Assembly: GCF_007004135.1 (NCBI RefSeq)
Contig: NZ_VJMG01000083.1
Coordinates: 1 to 44,367 of the forward strand
Direction: 5' to 3'
DNA from: Affinirhizobium straminoryzae
Lineage (GTDB): Bacteria > Pseudomonadota > Alphaproteobacteria > Rhizobiales > Rhizobiaceae
Length of the DNA: 44,367 bases
In this document: piece after piece, positions 17,468 to 25,662 of the stretch
Layout: every line of letters starts with the position of its first letter
Position numbering within the stretch: the first letter of the stretch is position 1
Program-made: the position numbers and the translations under genes
Notes under the pieces: generated by a model
What the model saw: only the letters and a program-made list of their open reading frames with translations
Told to the model about the DNA's origin: nothing
The model's database searches: none

Positions 17468-20365
17468 TCAACGACGGATATCGCCCACCATCTCGCGGAT
17501 ACGGCGCGCCAGCACGTCGTAATCATAGGGCTTGGTCACCAGCTTTGCCTTGGCAAGCCCCTCCGATCCCGGCACATGCATGTCGCCGGTCGCAAAGATC
17601 ACCGGCAGGTCCGGATGCGTGTCGCGCATGCGCCGCAAGAGATCGAGACCATTCATGTCCGGCAGGTGCACATCGGTCACAAGAATGTCGATCGCGGCCC
17701 CATCGACGGCCTCCAGCGCCTCGCGCGCCGTGCCCGCCTCCACCACCGTCATGCCGAAATCCTGCAGGTAATCAGCCGTCGAGATGCGGATCAGCGCCTC
17801 GTCCTCGCAGAGCAGAACGCGGATCGATGGAGGCGGACCACTCGATGCCGACGGGACGGTCGTTGCACCGTCCGAAGACGGGCCGCGTAGCCTCGCCTTG
17901 TCCAGCAGCATGCGGATCTTGCGGGCCAGCGTTTCGCGGGCATAGGGCTTGCTCAGAAGATTGACGCCGGGATCCAGCCGGCCGCCATGCACGATGGAAT
18001 TTTCGGTATAGCCCGAGGTGAACAAGACCTCGATGTCCGGTCGGCGCTCCTTGGCCTTGCGGGCCAGTTCGCTGCTCTTCAGACGCCCGGGCATCACCAC
18101 ATCGGTAAAGAGAAGATCGATCGGCACGCCACTTTCGATGATCGCAAGACCGCTATCCGCATCGCGTGCCTTCAGCACCTTGTACCCGAGTTCGCTGAGC
18201 AGGCTGACGGTGATGTCGCGCACCGCCTCGTCATCCTCCACCACGAGAATGGTCTCCGTGCCGCCGGTCACCGGACCACCGGAATCATCCGCGAGCATGT
18301 CTTCAGCATCCATGGAGCGCGGCAGGTAGATGCGCACCGTCGTGCCGCTGCCAACCTCGCTGTAAATGTTGATGTGACCGCCCGACTGCTTCACGAAGCC
18401 ATACACCATGGAAAGCCCAAGGCCCGTACCCTTGCCTTCCGGCTTGGTCGTGAAGAAGGGATCGAAGGCGCGCGACAGCACCTCAGGCGGCATGCCGCAG
18501 CCGGTATCGCTGACGGCGAGCATCACATATTGCCCCGGCTCCACATCGAAGGCGTTCTGGGCATAGCGATCGTCGAGATAAGCATTGCCGAGTTCAATGG
18601 TCAGGCGCCCGCGCCCATCCATGGCATCGCGTGCATTGATGGCGAGGTTGAGAAGCGCATTCTCCACATTGGATGGGTCGACCAGGGTGTTCCACAGACC
18701 ACCACCGACGATGGTATCGATCTCGATCGCCTCGCCCAGGCTGCGGCGGATCAGGTGGTCCATTTCCCGCACCAGCCGGCCGAGATTGAGAACCTTCGGT
18801 GCCAGCGGCTGGCGTCGCCCGAACGAGAGCAACTGGGAGGCAAGGCGCGCGCCACGCGAGGCTCCGGACAACGCACTGCTCAGCCGCCGCTCGGCCGCCT
18901 CGTTGCCTGCAAGATCCTTTGCAAGCAATTGCAGGTTTCCGGTAATGACCTGCAGAAGATTGTTGAAATCGTGCGCGATGCCGCCGGCCAGATTGCCGAT
19001 AGCCTCCATCTTCTGGCTCTGGCGCAGCACTTCCTGCGTGCGCAGCAGTTCGGCCGTACGCTCCTCCACCCGGGTTTCAAGCGTATTGGCCAGGTTTTCC
19101 AACCGGCTGACCGTCTTCTTCTGCTCCTCGATATCCGTATTGGTGCCGACCCAGCGGACAATGTCGCCGCGCGCATTTCGGATGGGCACCGCACGACTGA
19201 GGAACCAGCGGTAATTGCCTTCCCGGCAGCGCAGCCGCATCTCGGTGTGATAGGCATCACCCGTCTTGATCGACGCGGCCCATGTCGTCGCCACGACCGA
19301 GAGATCATCGTGATGCACGAGGTCACGAATCCGGCTCAGTTCTTCCGGTGTCTCGGGCAGGCCGGAATAGTCGCGCATGGCAAGGTTGGCCCAATCCAGC
19401 GTTCCTTCGGCGGTCGCGGTCCAGACATGGTTCGGCAGCGACTGCGCCAGGGTCTGGAATCGATTCTCGCTCTCGCTGGCGGCATCCTGTGCCCGCTTGA
19501 GATCCGTCACGTCATGGCCCTGTACGAAGGTACCGATGATCTCGCCGCTGCCGTCGCGCAATGGCTGATAGATGAAGTCGAGGAAGCGATTCTCCCGCTC
19601 GGCATCGGGCCCACGCTGCAGCGAAACGATGGCGCCATGCGCGCTGTAGGGCTGGCCGGTGCGATAGACCTGATCCAGCAGCTCGAAGAAGCCCTGGCCG
19701 CTGATATCAGGCAGCGCTTCGCGCACAGGCTTGCCGATGAGGTCACTGCGCCCCACAAGCGCCAGATAGGCCGCATTGGCGATCTCGAACACGTGGGTCG
19801 GCCCGCGCAGCACCGCCATGAAGCCCGGTGCCTGTTCGAACAGACCGCGCAGATATTCCCGCTCACGCCCCAGCGCCAGGTTCTCGCCCTGCACCGCATC
19901 GGCTCGCCGCAGCACGTCCGTCTCGATCTTCCATGCATTTTGCGGCGCCGCCTGCCGCAACATGTGCAGTTCGGTCACATCCACCGTATGCTGCAGGATC
20001 AGCCGCACCTGACCGTCTTCGCCAAGGATCGGTGTATGGGTCGCGCTCCAGAAGCGCTCTTCCATGGAGCCATCCGGCTTGGCGATCGGATAGGGAATGA
20101 TCGGCAGATGATCCACCTGCCGTGTCTGCAACACCTTGGCGAAGGACTGCCGCAGCATGCGTCCATGCCCCGAATCCGGATCGCTCGGAAACGCATCGAA
20201 GATGCCGCGGCCCAACAGCGCCTCGCGCGTCTGCATCGTGGCAGCAAGATAGGCATCGTTCATGCCGACCATCACAAGCTGCGGATCGACGATGACGTAA
20301 GGATTGGGAGATAGATTGAAGAGGTGATCAAGATCGAGCCCGGAGAGCCCAGTCCTACGAAACAT
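17468..20365 (-). CDS. Hybrid sensor histidine kinase: three PAS, kinase core, two receiver domains
   Basis: The 965-residue protein has no membrane segment and should be cytosolic. Rough order: PAS 10-130, PAS 170-290, PAS 300-415, a short coiled coil, a HisKA domain with the phosphorylated His in GGIAHDFNNLLQ (~463), an ATPase domain with NLAINARDAM, DTGCGM and GKGTGLGLSMVYG, receiver 1 (acceptor Asp in LLFTDVVMPG) and receiver 2 (acceptor Asp in ILVTDVHLPD). No output domain is present, so the signal must pass to a separate partner. ATG 20365 was chosen; GTG 20377 is possible and adds four residues. It lies downstream of the small EcfG-type stress gene on the same strand. Confidence 0.93.
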   Translation of the reverse strand: MFRRTGLSGLDLDHLFNLSPNPYVIVDPQLVMVGMNDAYLAATMQTREALLGRGIFDAFPSDPDSGHGRMLRQSFAKVLQTRQVDHLPIIPYPIAKPDGSMEERFWSATHTPILGEDGQVRLILQHTVDVTELHMLRQAAPQNAWKIETDVLRRADAVQGENLALGREREYLRGLFEQAPGFMAVLRGPTHVFEIANAAYLALVGRSDLIGKPVREALPDISGQGFFELLDQVYRTGQPYSAHGAIVSLQRGPDAERENRFLDFIYQPLRDGSGEIIGTFVQGHDVTDLKRAQDAASESENRFQTLAQSLPNHVWTATAEGTLDWANLAMRDYSGLPETPEELSRIRDLVHHDDLSVVATTWAASIKTGDAYHTEMRLRCREGNYRWFLSRAVPIRNARGDIVRWVGTNTDIEEQKKTVSRLENLANTLETRVEERTAELLRTQEVLRQSQKMEAIGNLAGGIAHDFNNLLQVITGNLQLLAKDLAGNEAAERRLSSALSGASRGARLASQLLSFGRRQPLAPKVLNLGRLVREMDHLIRRSLGEAIEIDTIVGGGLWNTLVDPSNVENALLNLAINARDAMDGRGRLTIELGNAYLDDRYAQNAFDVEPGQYVMLAVSDTGCGMPPEVLSRAFDPFFTTKPEGKGTGLGLSMVYGFVKQSGGHINIYSEVGSGTTVRIYLPRSMDAEDMLADDSGGPVTGGTETILVVEDDEAVRDITVSLLSELGYKVLKARDADSGLAIIESGVPIDLLFTDVVMPGRLKSSELARKAKERRPDIEVLFTSGYTENSIVHGGRLDPGVNLLSKPYARETLARKIRMLLDKARLRGPSSDGATTVPSASSGPPPSIRVLLCEDEALIRISTADYLQDFGMTVVEAGTAREALEAVDGAAIDILVTDVHLPDMNGLDLLRRMRDTHPDLPVIFATGDMHVPGSEGLAKAKLVTKPYDYDVLARRIREMVGDIRR

Positions 20366-20492
20366 TCGATGCCCCACGCCACTGCCCTGTTATTTGCGCG
20401 CATATAGCGCAGCACTGGACAAAGACAATGGCGCAAGCATTCACATGCGACAATGCATCGGAATTTGTTTCAGACGCGGTGGCGCGGCGCGG

Positions 20493-20687
20493 TCAGTGGA
20501 AGACGGGAACCATGTCGGCAAGGCGCCTCGCGGCCGCGAGATCCCGTTCGTAGGACTTGCGCAGACGCGGATGCTCGTTGGCAAGACCGACGGAGCGCAT
20601 TGCAGGAAAGGCACCATCGGGATAGGTGCCTGTCGGCTCGGCAAGGTCGCTGCGGTTGCGAAGTTGTTCGATAAGCCGGAATACCAT
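20493..20687 (-). CDS. Small hypothetical protein with an EcfG-type promoter
   Basis: The 64-residue protein (MVFRLIEQLRNRSDLAEP...) starts at ATG 20687 behind a strong AGGAGG. No domain is recognised. It is rich in Arg, Leu and Ala and probably mostly helical. A perfect EcfG/RpoE2-type promoter (GGAAC-N16-CGTT) lies immediately upstream, giving a 5' leader of only about 20 bases, so it should be induced by the general stress response. The strong ribosome-binding site plus promoter support it as a real gene. The hybrid histidine kinase begins 127 bases downstream. Confidence 0.75.
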   Translation of the reverse strand: MVFRLIEQLRNRSDLAEPTGTYPDGAFPAMRSVGLANEHPRLRKSYERDLAAARRLADMVPVFH

Positions 20688-20710
20688 GACGCCCTCCTGT
20701 TCAGCCCGAT

Positions 20711-20735
20711 AACGACACATCGGGCCACACGTTCC
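20711..20735 (-). promoter_or_regulatory. EcfG/RpoE2-type general stress promoter
   Basis: On the minus strand GGAAC (20735-20731) is separated by exactly 16 bases from CGTT (20714-20711), matching the consensus GGAAC-N16/17-CGTT of alphaproteobacterial general-stress sigma factors. It points at the 64-residue gene that starts at 20687. No other intergenic region here has such a match. Confidence 0.8.
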
Positions 20736-21109
20736 ATGAAAAACCGGAAACCTTAAGAATTAACCATGCAAGCAGCTGATCGAGCTTGGCTTTCGACAAA
20801 AAGGTTTTCCACAGGAGGGAGGCTGGTACGGTGAAGCCAGCAGTGAACAGAACGGAACATAGCAAAAACGCATTTGTTCCCTTTCCCGCGCTATCCACAG
20901 ATTGTCCACAGTTTGTCCAGAGCGCACGGATGCTTCGGATTGCCTGACATGCAAGCCTTTGCGGCATCCGCGTTGGTCGCCCTGTGCATCGGGCCCCTTC
21001 ACCATCCACCGCAGAGAGCCGTCGGTCAAAAAATCACCGGTTCGGACCACTTCTCTACAATTATGTCGCATTTGACTGACATTTTGCGCGTGTTGCGGAG
21101 GAACAGGGC
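20736..21109. other. Gene-free stretch with DnaA-box-like repeats
   Basis: No convincing gene is seen. Three near-repeats resembling the DnaA box TTATNCACA follow each other at exactly 11-base spacing: CTATCCACA (20891-20899), TTGTCCACA (20902-20910) and TTGTCCAGA (20913-20921). A fourth, TTTTCCACA, lies at 20805-20813. Three of the four differ from TTATCCACA at one position. They could bind DnaA, but no AT-rich unwinding element or replication gene is nearby. Confidence 0.4.
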
Positions 21110-21349
21110 ATGGAAAGCGATCTCAGCATCAATGATGTCAAGGCAGACCCGCTGATCGCACTGCTGATGCAGGCAGACGGCGTACGGATCGAGGATCTGG
21201 AAATCTTGCTGAAGGCAACAACGCAGGCACAGGTGGAGCGTCTGGAAACGCGCATCCGCGAGCAGCGCGCCCGCGAATTCTATCAGCGTCTGGATCTCAG
21301 CCTTGCAGGCACATCGACGCAGCGTGGCCAGCGGCGCACAAGACCCTGA
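21110..21349 (+). CDS. Small hypothetical protein
   Basis: The 79-residue protein (MESDLSINDVKADPLIALL...) starts at ATG 21110 with GGAGGAAC ending about 5 bases upstream. It is predicted helical, with an amphipathic stretch (QAQVERLETRIREQRAREFYQRLDL) in the second half that could form a short coiled coil, and a basic C-terminus. I recognise no family. The good ribosome-binding site and protein-like composition support it being real. Confidence 0.65.
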   Translation: MESDLSINDVKADPLIALLMQADGVRIEDLEILLKATTQAQVERLETRIREQRAREFYQRLDLSLAGTSTQRGQRRTRP

Positions 21350-21906
21350 AAGCCTGGAGAGTGACGGTGAGGATCGATTGACGGGTGGCGGCACATGCTA
21401 CTGCCTGGCGCGTGACGGCTGACCTGGCGTGATCCGCAGATCCACGTCTTCTTCGGACTCCGGCATCGCTTCATTTTGAAACACGGCATTGTGCGGTTCT
21501 TGACACTTGCACCACCCCGCCGGAAGGTGCCCCCCCCGCCCGGGATCAGGCGTGCATGGCGGCGGGCGCCGCGGCAATATAGCCCGTGAAAAGCGCAGTC
21601 AGAGACCGCGACAACGACCCCTTGACTGGACGAGCCTTGTCAATCAAGGCTTCCCATCCGCTGCGACGAGAACAGCGCGCGTGAGGCGACCTGCAACGCC
21701 AGGTGGGTAGTGAAGCGCTTGGGAGGACAGCAACCCAAGAGAGTATTGCGCGCCAGCTATAAACAATCATAAATTGATTGAGATAAAATGTGAGCGGCAC
21801 TCGGACGGTTTGCGGGGCGATTTGCGACAGCCATGCCGCATCGCCACTTTCCTTTCACCAAAGGAACTGACAAACTATCCCTATTGATTTGTACGGGGAC
21901 ACAATC
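21350..21906. other. Gene-poor stretch (557 bases)
   Basis: No confident gene. On the minus strand, 21398-21545 reads through a run of eight G (C at 21530-21537) as protein-like sequence, including GWCKCQEPHN and PESEEDVDLR, ending at TAG 21398-21400. This could be a gene relic or a very small gene. Two small palindromes lie before the next gene: CAATCA-N5-TGATTG at 21764-21780 and TTCCTTT-N4-AAAGGAA at 21849-21866. Either could be an operator. Confidence 0.35.
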
Positions 21907-22176
21907 ATGAAGACAGATACGGAACTTCTCTGCGCACAGGCCAGCGCCCTGTCGTCAGCAGCCCTGCTGACCTCGCTGATCGGTCGTCTGGTCCAGAACG
22001 GCGTTCTTTCACAAGACGACGAAAAGGCGATCTACACCAACGCACTCGACGCCCTTGACGAGAATGGCGAAGATGATCCGTCCGGTGTTTTCGACCTTGC
22101 ACGCGAACTGATCGAGGACCAGATCCCGTCTTCCAGTGAAACCGTCACCCTCACGCTGGTCAGCGCATCGGCTTGA
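21907..22176 (+). CDS. Small acidic hypothetical protein
   Basis: The 89-residue protein (MKTDTELLCAQASALSSAALL...) starts at ATG 21907, with a modest ribosome-binding site (ACGGGGACA). An ATG at 21889 would add six residues. It is acidic and helical (SQDDEKAIYTNALDALDENGEDD) and has no recognised domain. A Rho-independent-type hairpin follows 48 bases after the stop, so it appears to be a single-gene transcript. Small proteins of this type are common in Rhizobiaceae, and the function is unknown. Confidence 0.7.
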   Translation: MKTDTELLCAQASALSSAALLTSLIGRLVQNGVLSQDDEKAIYTNALDALDENGEDDPSGVFDLARELIEDQIPSSSETVTLTLVSASA

Positions 22177-22224
22177 TATTCTTGTTCGCGTCAGTTTTTG
22201 GCACGATCTCCAGCGCAAAGCAAG

Positions 22225-22261
22225 CGGCTCGCGACGGATTTGTCGCGAGCCGTTTCATTTT
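22225..22261 (+). terminator. Terminator after the 89-residue gene
   Basis: A perfect 11-bp stem CGGCTCGCGAC (22225-22235) pairs with 22242-22252 across a 6-base loop. TTTCATTTT follows at 22253-22261. The stem is strong and the U-tract is interrupted. Confidence 0.75.
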
Positions 22262-22441
22262 GGAACTTCCGGATATTCGATATCTCCGATTGGCTGGCGC
22301 CGAACCCGGTCGCTGGAGCTTTTCCGGTGAAAACCAGATCACCTGAAATGCTCTGTCTCTTTGTTTTCACACAGTCAGGACGCAAAACCGCTGACGCACT
22401 TTTGGCTCGGACGGGCTCTCGGGCCGGCATGCTCCATCGGA

Positions 22442-24220
22442 TCAGAATTCTTCCCAGTCTTCCTTGAGGGCGTTGGCACCGCTCACGGCCACAGCCGGGC
22501 GGGATCGGGCAGGTGTCCGGGCAGGCGCAGCGCGCTGCTGCACGGCAGGCCTTGCCCCGACGACAATGGCGCCGCCGTGACCGCCGAGCGCAAAGCGGCC
22601 GAGCAGTTCGCGAAGGCTGGCGGTTTCGTTGGCAAGGGCGGCGCTGGCGGCATTCGACTGCTCGACCATGGCCGCATTCTGCTGCGTCATCTGGTCCATC
22701 TGGTTGATGGCGGAATTCACCTCGGCAAGGGCAACGGACTGCTCCTTGGCAGCATTGGCGATCGCCTCGATCCGCTCGTTCACCGCGGAGATGTTCTGCT
22801 CGATCGCCTTCAGCACCTGGCCGGTCTCGCTGACCAGACGCACCCCGCTTTCGACCTCGACGGAGGAGTTCTGGATAAGGCCCTTGATCTCCTTGGCGGC
22901 GGCGGCAGAACGCTGGGCAAGTTCGCGCACTTCCTGCGCGACCACCGCAAAGCCCTTGCCCGCCTCGCCGGCACGGGCAGCCTCGACGCCAGCATTCAAG
23001 GCGAGAAGATTGGTCTGGAAGGCGATCTCGTCAATCACGCCGATGATGTTGGAAATCTGTCCGGAGGACGATTCGATGCGCGCCATGGCGCTGACCGCAT
23101 CGGCCACGACACGTGCCGAACTGACGGCACTGGAGTTTGCGGTGGCGGCGGCGGCCTTCGCCTCGTCGGCACGCTGCGAGGAATTGGTCACATTGGTCGT
23201 GATCTGGTCGAGGGCTGCAGCGGTCTCCTCCAGGGATGCGGCCTGCTGTTCCGTCCGCTTGGACAGATCCTGCGCGCTGCGGCTGATTTCGCGCGTGCCG
23301 GTATCGATTTCCTGGGTGGACTGCGAGACGGAGCGCAGCGTGGTCCCCAACTGCCGCAGGGCCTCGTTGAAATTTTCGCGCAGCGGTTCGAAGTCCGGTG
23401 CAAAGGGCTTGTCGATGGTTGTGGCAAGATCCCCGGAAGCCAGACGCTGCAGGCCCTGGCCGATGCGACCCACCGCCTTGACGCGATCGGTCACGTCCGT
23501 TGCGAACTTCACGACCTTGGCCACCTTGCCGTTGGCATCGAAGATCGGGTTGTAGGAGGCGCTGATATAGACGGGCTTGCCACTCTTGCTGATGCGGGTG
23601 AATTCGGCAGCCTGATAACGCCCCTCGTTGAGATCGGCCCAGAATTGCTTGTAGGCGGGGCTTGCCGCGTAGTCCGGCTCGACGAACATCGCATGGTCCT
23701 TGCCCTGTATCTCGTCCAGCCGGTAGCCCAGCACCTTGCAGAAGTTTTCGTTGGCGGTGACCACCTTGCCCTGGGGCGTGAACTCGATGATGGCCTGCAC
23801 GCGGCTGATGGCTGCCATCTGGTTCTGATAATCAAGATTCTGAAGACGGGCATTGGCGTCGAACCACTCCACCGCGAACCCGATCACGCTGCCGCCTTCT
23901 TTCAGCGGCGTCACCGTGAGATCGAAGGCCCGCTTGCCAACCCAGATGGTGGCCTTGTGTGGCGCCTGCAGCCGCGCCAGCATGCTGCGCTGGTGCTGCG
24001 GATTCTTGTGAAAGACGTCGATGGTGCTGCCAACCAGCGTGCTGACGTTGAAGCTCGGCAATTCCTTCTTGAGATCGGACTCCGCCTCCTGGAGCAGGCC
24101 GCGAACCGCCTGGTTCATATACCGGATCCTGAGCTGCGTATCCGCGATCATGATATTGGCGGACACATCGTCCAGCGCCCGCATGCGCGCGCGGTTGCTC
24201 TTGCTCATCAGGTCCAGCAT
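22442..24220 (-). CDS. Soluble PAS-containing methyl-accepting chemotaxis protein
   Basis: The 592-residue chemoreceptor starts at ATG 24220, behind a near-perfect AAGGAGGT. Two PAS domains (about 10-120 and 130-250) sense an intracellular cue. A HAMP-like linker (about 255-310) leads to the methylation and signalling helices (about 315-535), whose tip reads IDEIAFQTNLLALNAGVEAARAGEAGKG (split around residues 413-440). There is no membrane segment, so it is an energy- or redox-type cytosolic receptor. The C-terminus DWEEF is a docking pentapeptide for CheR/CheB. No che operon is in the window. Confidence 0.93.
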   Translation of the reverse strand: MLDLMSKSNRARMRALDDVSANIMIADTQLRIRYMNQAVRGLLQEAESDLKKELPSFNVSTLVGSTIDVFHKNPQHQRSMLARLQAPHKATIWVGKRAFDLTVTPLKEGGSVIGFAVEWFDANARLQNLDYQNQMAAISRVQAIIEFTPQGKVVTANENFCKVLGYRLDEIQGKDHAMFVEPDYAASPAYKQFWADLNEGRYQAAEFTRISKSGKPVYISASYNPIFDANGKVAKVVKFATDVTDRVKAVGRIGQGLQRLASGDLATTIDKPFAPDFEPLRENFNEALRQLGTTLRSVSQSTQEIDTGTREISRSAQDLSKRTEQQAASLEETAAALDQITTNVTNSSQRADEAKAAAATANSSAVSSARVVADAVSAMARIESSSGQISNIIGVIDEIAFQTNLLALNAGVEAARAGEAGKGFAVVAQEVRELAQRSAAAAKEIKGLIQNSSVEVESGVRLVSETGQVLKAIEQNISAVNERIEAIANAAKEQSVALAEVNSAINQMDQMTQQNAAMVEQSNAASAALANETASLRELLGRFALGGHGGAIVVGARPAVQQRAAPARTPARSRPAVAVSGANALKEDWEEF

Positions 24221-24475
24221 TCCTACCTCCTTGGTGACTCGGTCAAACGGACACCGGAACCAGGGATTGGAACGGTCGAGGCCTTGGCGTGAGCGGAAAC
24301 ACGTCAATCCGATGCAGCCTCTCTTCCAGAGTCCGACAGACAGGCTGAAACAGCAGTTAAGAACGGACTGCTAATATGTGCCATGCAGAATTGGGGTGCA
24401 GCCGTGAAACCCCTTGTGAACGGGTGATCCGTGCGCTCACCACGCATTGGCACGATGAAGGAATGCTGCGAACTG

Positions 24476-25474
24476 TCAGACCGTGCGCAGCCGGGAAAAG
24501 GCCAGAATATCCGCAACAACCGGCGTCTCGACCCGCGTCTCGGCCGGCCGGGACCACTCCAAGCCCCCCTGCCTGGATCGCTTGTGACGATAGAGCGCCG
24601 CATCCGCACGCCGCATCAGCCCGGTCAGATCGCTGCCATCGCGTTTGCTGCTCGCAATGCCGACACTGACCCCAAGCGCCAGTTGATGCCCCCTCCACAC
24701 ATGCGGCCGCCGCAGCGCATCACAGATCCGCCGGGTCACTCCTTCCACCTGCTGTTCGCGGGTGACGGACAGCAAAATCGCAAACTCATCGCCACCGAGA
24801 CGACAGATCGTGGCCGATGGCGGCACCGCCTCGCGCAGCCGGTCTGCAACGGCCTTCAGCACCTCGTCACCGGCCTCGTGGCCGAAATCGTCGTTCACCT
24901 GCTTGAAGCGGTCGAGATCGAGCAGGATCAGCGCCAGCATGCCATCGGTGCGCCCCTCCAGACAACGCAGTTCGAACTGCCAGCGCTCGGCCAGCGCCCG
25001 GCGGTTGGCAAGCTCGGTCAGCGGGTCCTCGTGCGCGACACGGCGCAGGGCATGCTCCACGGCCTTGCAGTGGGAAATATCCTCGAAGGTGGCAATGGCC
25101 ACGCCTTCGCCACGGTCAATCGCCACCCGGTGCAGGGTCGAGACGATCGTGCCATCGGCACAGCGAAGATCCAGCTCCAGGGCTGCAGGCGAAGCGCCAG
25201 AAACCTCATCCTCGCGTGCAAGCGCCTGCCAGAGCGCCCGTGCCCGCTGACGGTGTTCCGGATTGGAGCAGGCCGCGGCAAGCCACTCATCGATGGAGGA
25301 AAAGCAGCCATTCAAGGCTCCGAAGCGCCCGATGAAGGCGGAATTGGCGGCGCGCACGGCAAGATCGGGAAGAGACGCCCAGAAAAGGGCCGTGGGCGTG
25401 AGATCGAGAACGGCATGGAGCTCGCGCCAACCCAACACAGCCTGCCTCTGCGCCTGCTCAACCACCCGCGTCAT
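24476..25474 (-). CDS. Diguanylate cyclase with an N-terminal PAS-like domain
   Basis: The 332-residue protein starts at ATG 25474 with GGAGAGG just upstream (an upstream GTG at 25534 is in frame). Residues about 15-145 resemble a PAS fold. Residues about 160-325 form the GGDEF domain, with DPLTELANRRAL, LILLDLDRFKQVND and the intact active-site motif RLGGDEFAI. It should make cyclic di-GMP from two GTP. The inhibitory RxxD site that normally precedes GGDEF by five residues is absent, so product inhibition is probably weak. There is no membrane segment and no EAL domain. Confidence 0.92.
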   Translation of the reverse strand: MTRVVEQAQRQAVLGWRELHAVLDLTPTALFWASLPDLAVRAANSAFIGRFGALNGCFSSIDEWLAAACSNPEHRQRARALWQALAREDEVSGASPAALELDLRCADGTIVSTLHRVAIDRGEGVAIATFEDISHCKAVEHALRRVAHEDPLTELANRRALAERWQFELRCLEGRTDGMLALILLDLDRFKQVNDDFGHEAGDEVLKAVADRLREAVPPSATICRLGGDEFAILLSVTREQQVEGVTRRICDALRRPHVWRGHQLALGVSVGIASSKRDGSDLTGLMRRADAALYRHKRSRQGGLEWSRPAETRVETPVVADILAFSRLRTV

Positions 25475-25662
25475 GCACCTCTCCATAGTGATCAGCCGCG
25501 GCTCGGGCGATTTTCCCCGTTCCTCCTGCGGCACACATGCCCCCGGTCAGGGGTCATGGGGTGAGGCAAAACCTGCCCGCCTGATGGTCCCGGTCCGAAC
25601 GGATATGAAGCATCGATCCTGATATTGAATGTCAAAGCATCATGCGCCGCGTCACGCGGGCG

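Noticed and set aside
21546..21800. Minus-strand 84-codon frame in the gap before the 89-residue gene
   Set aside because: The composition is low-quality, there is no ribosome-binding site and no family resemblance.
21863..21890. GGAAC element before the 89-residue gene as an EcfG promoter
   Set aside because: At 16 or 17 bases downstream the sequence is TTGA/TGAT, not CGTT, so the second half of the consensus is missing.
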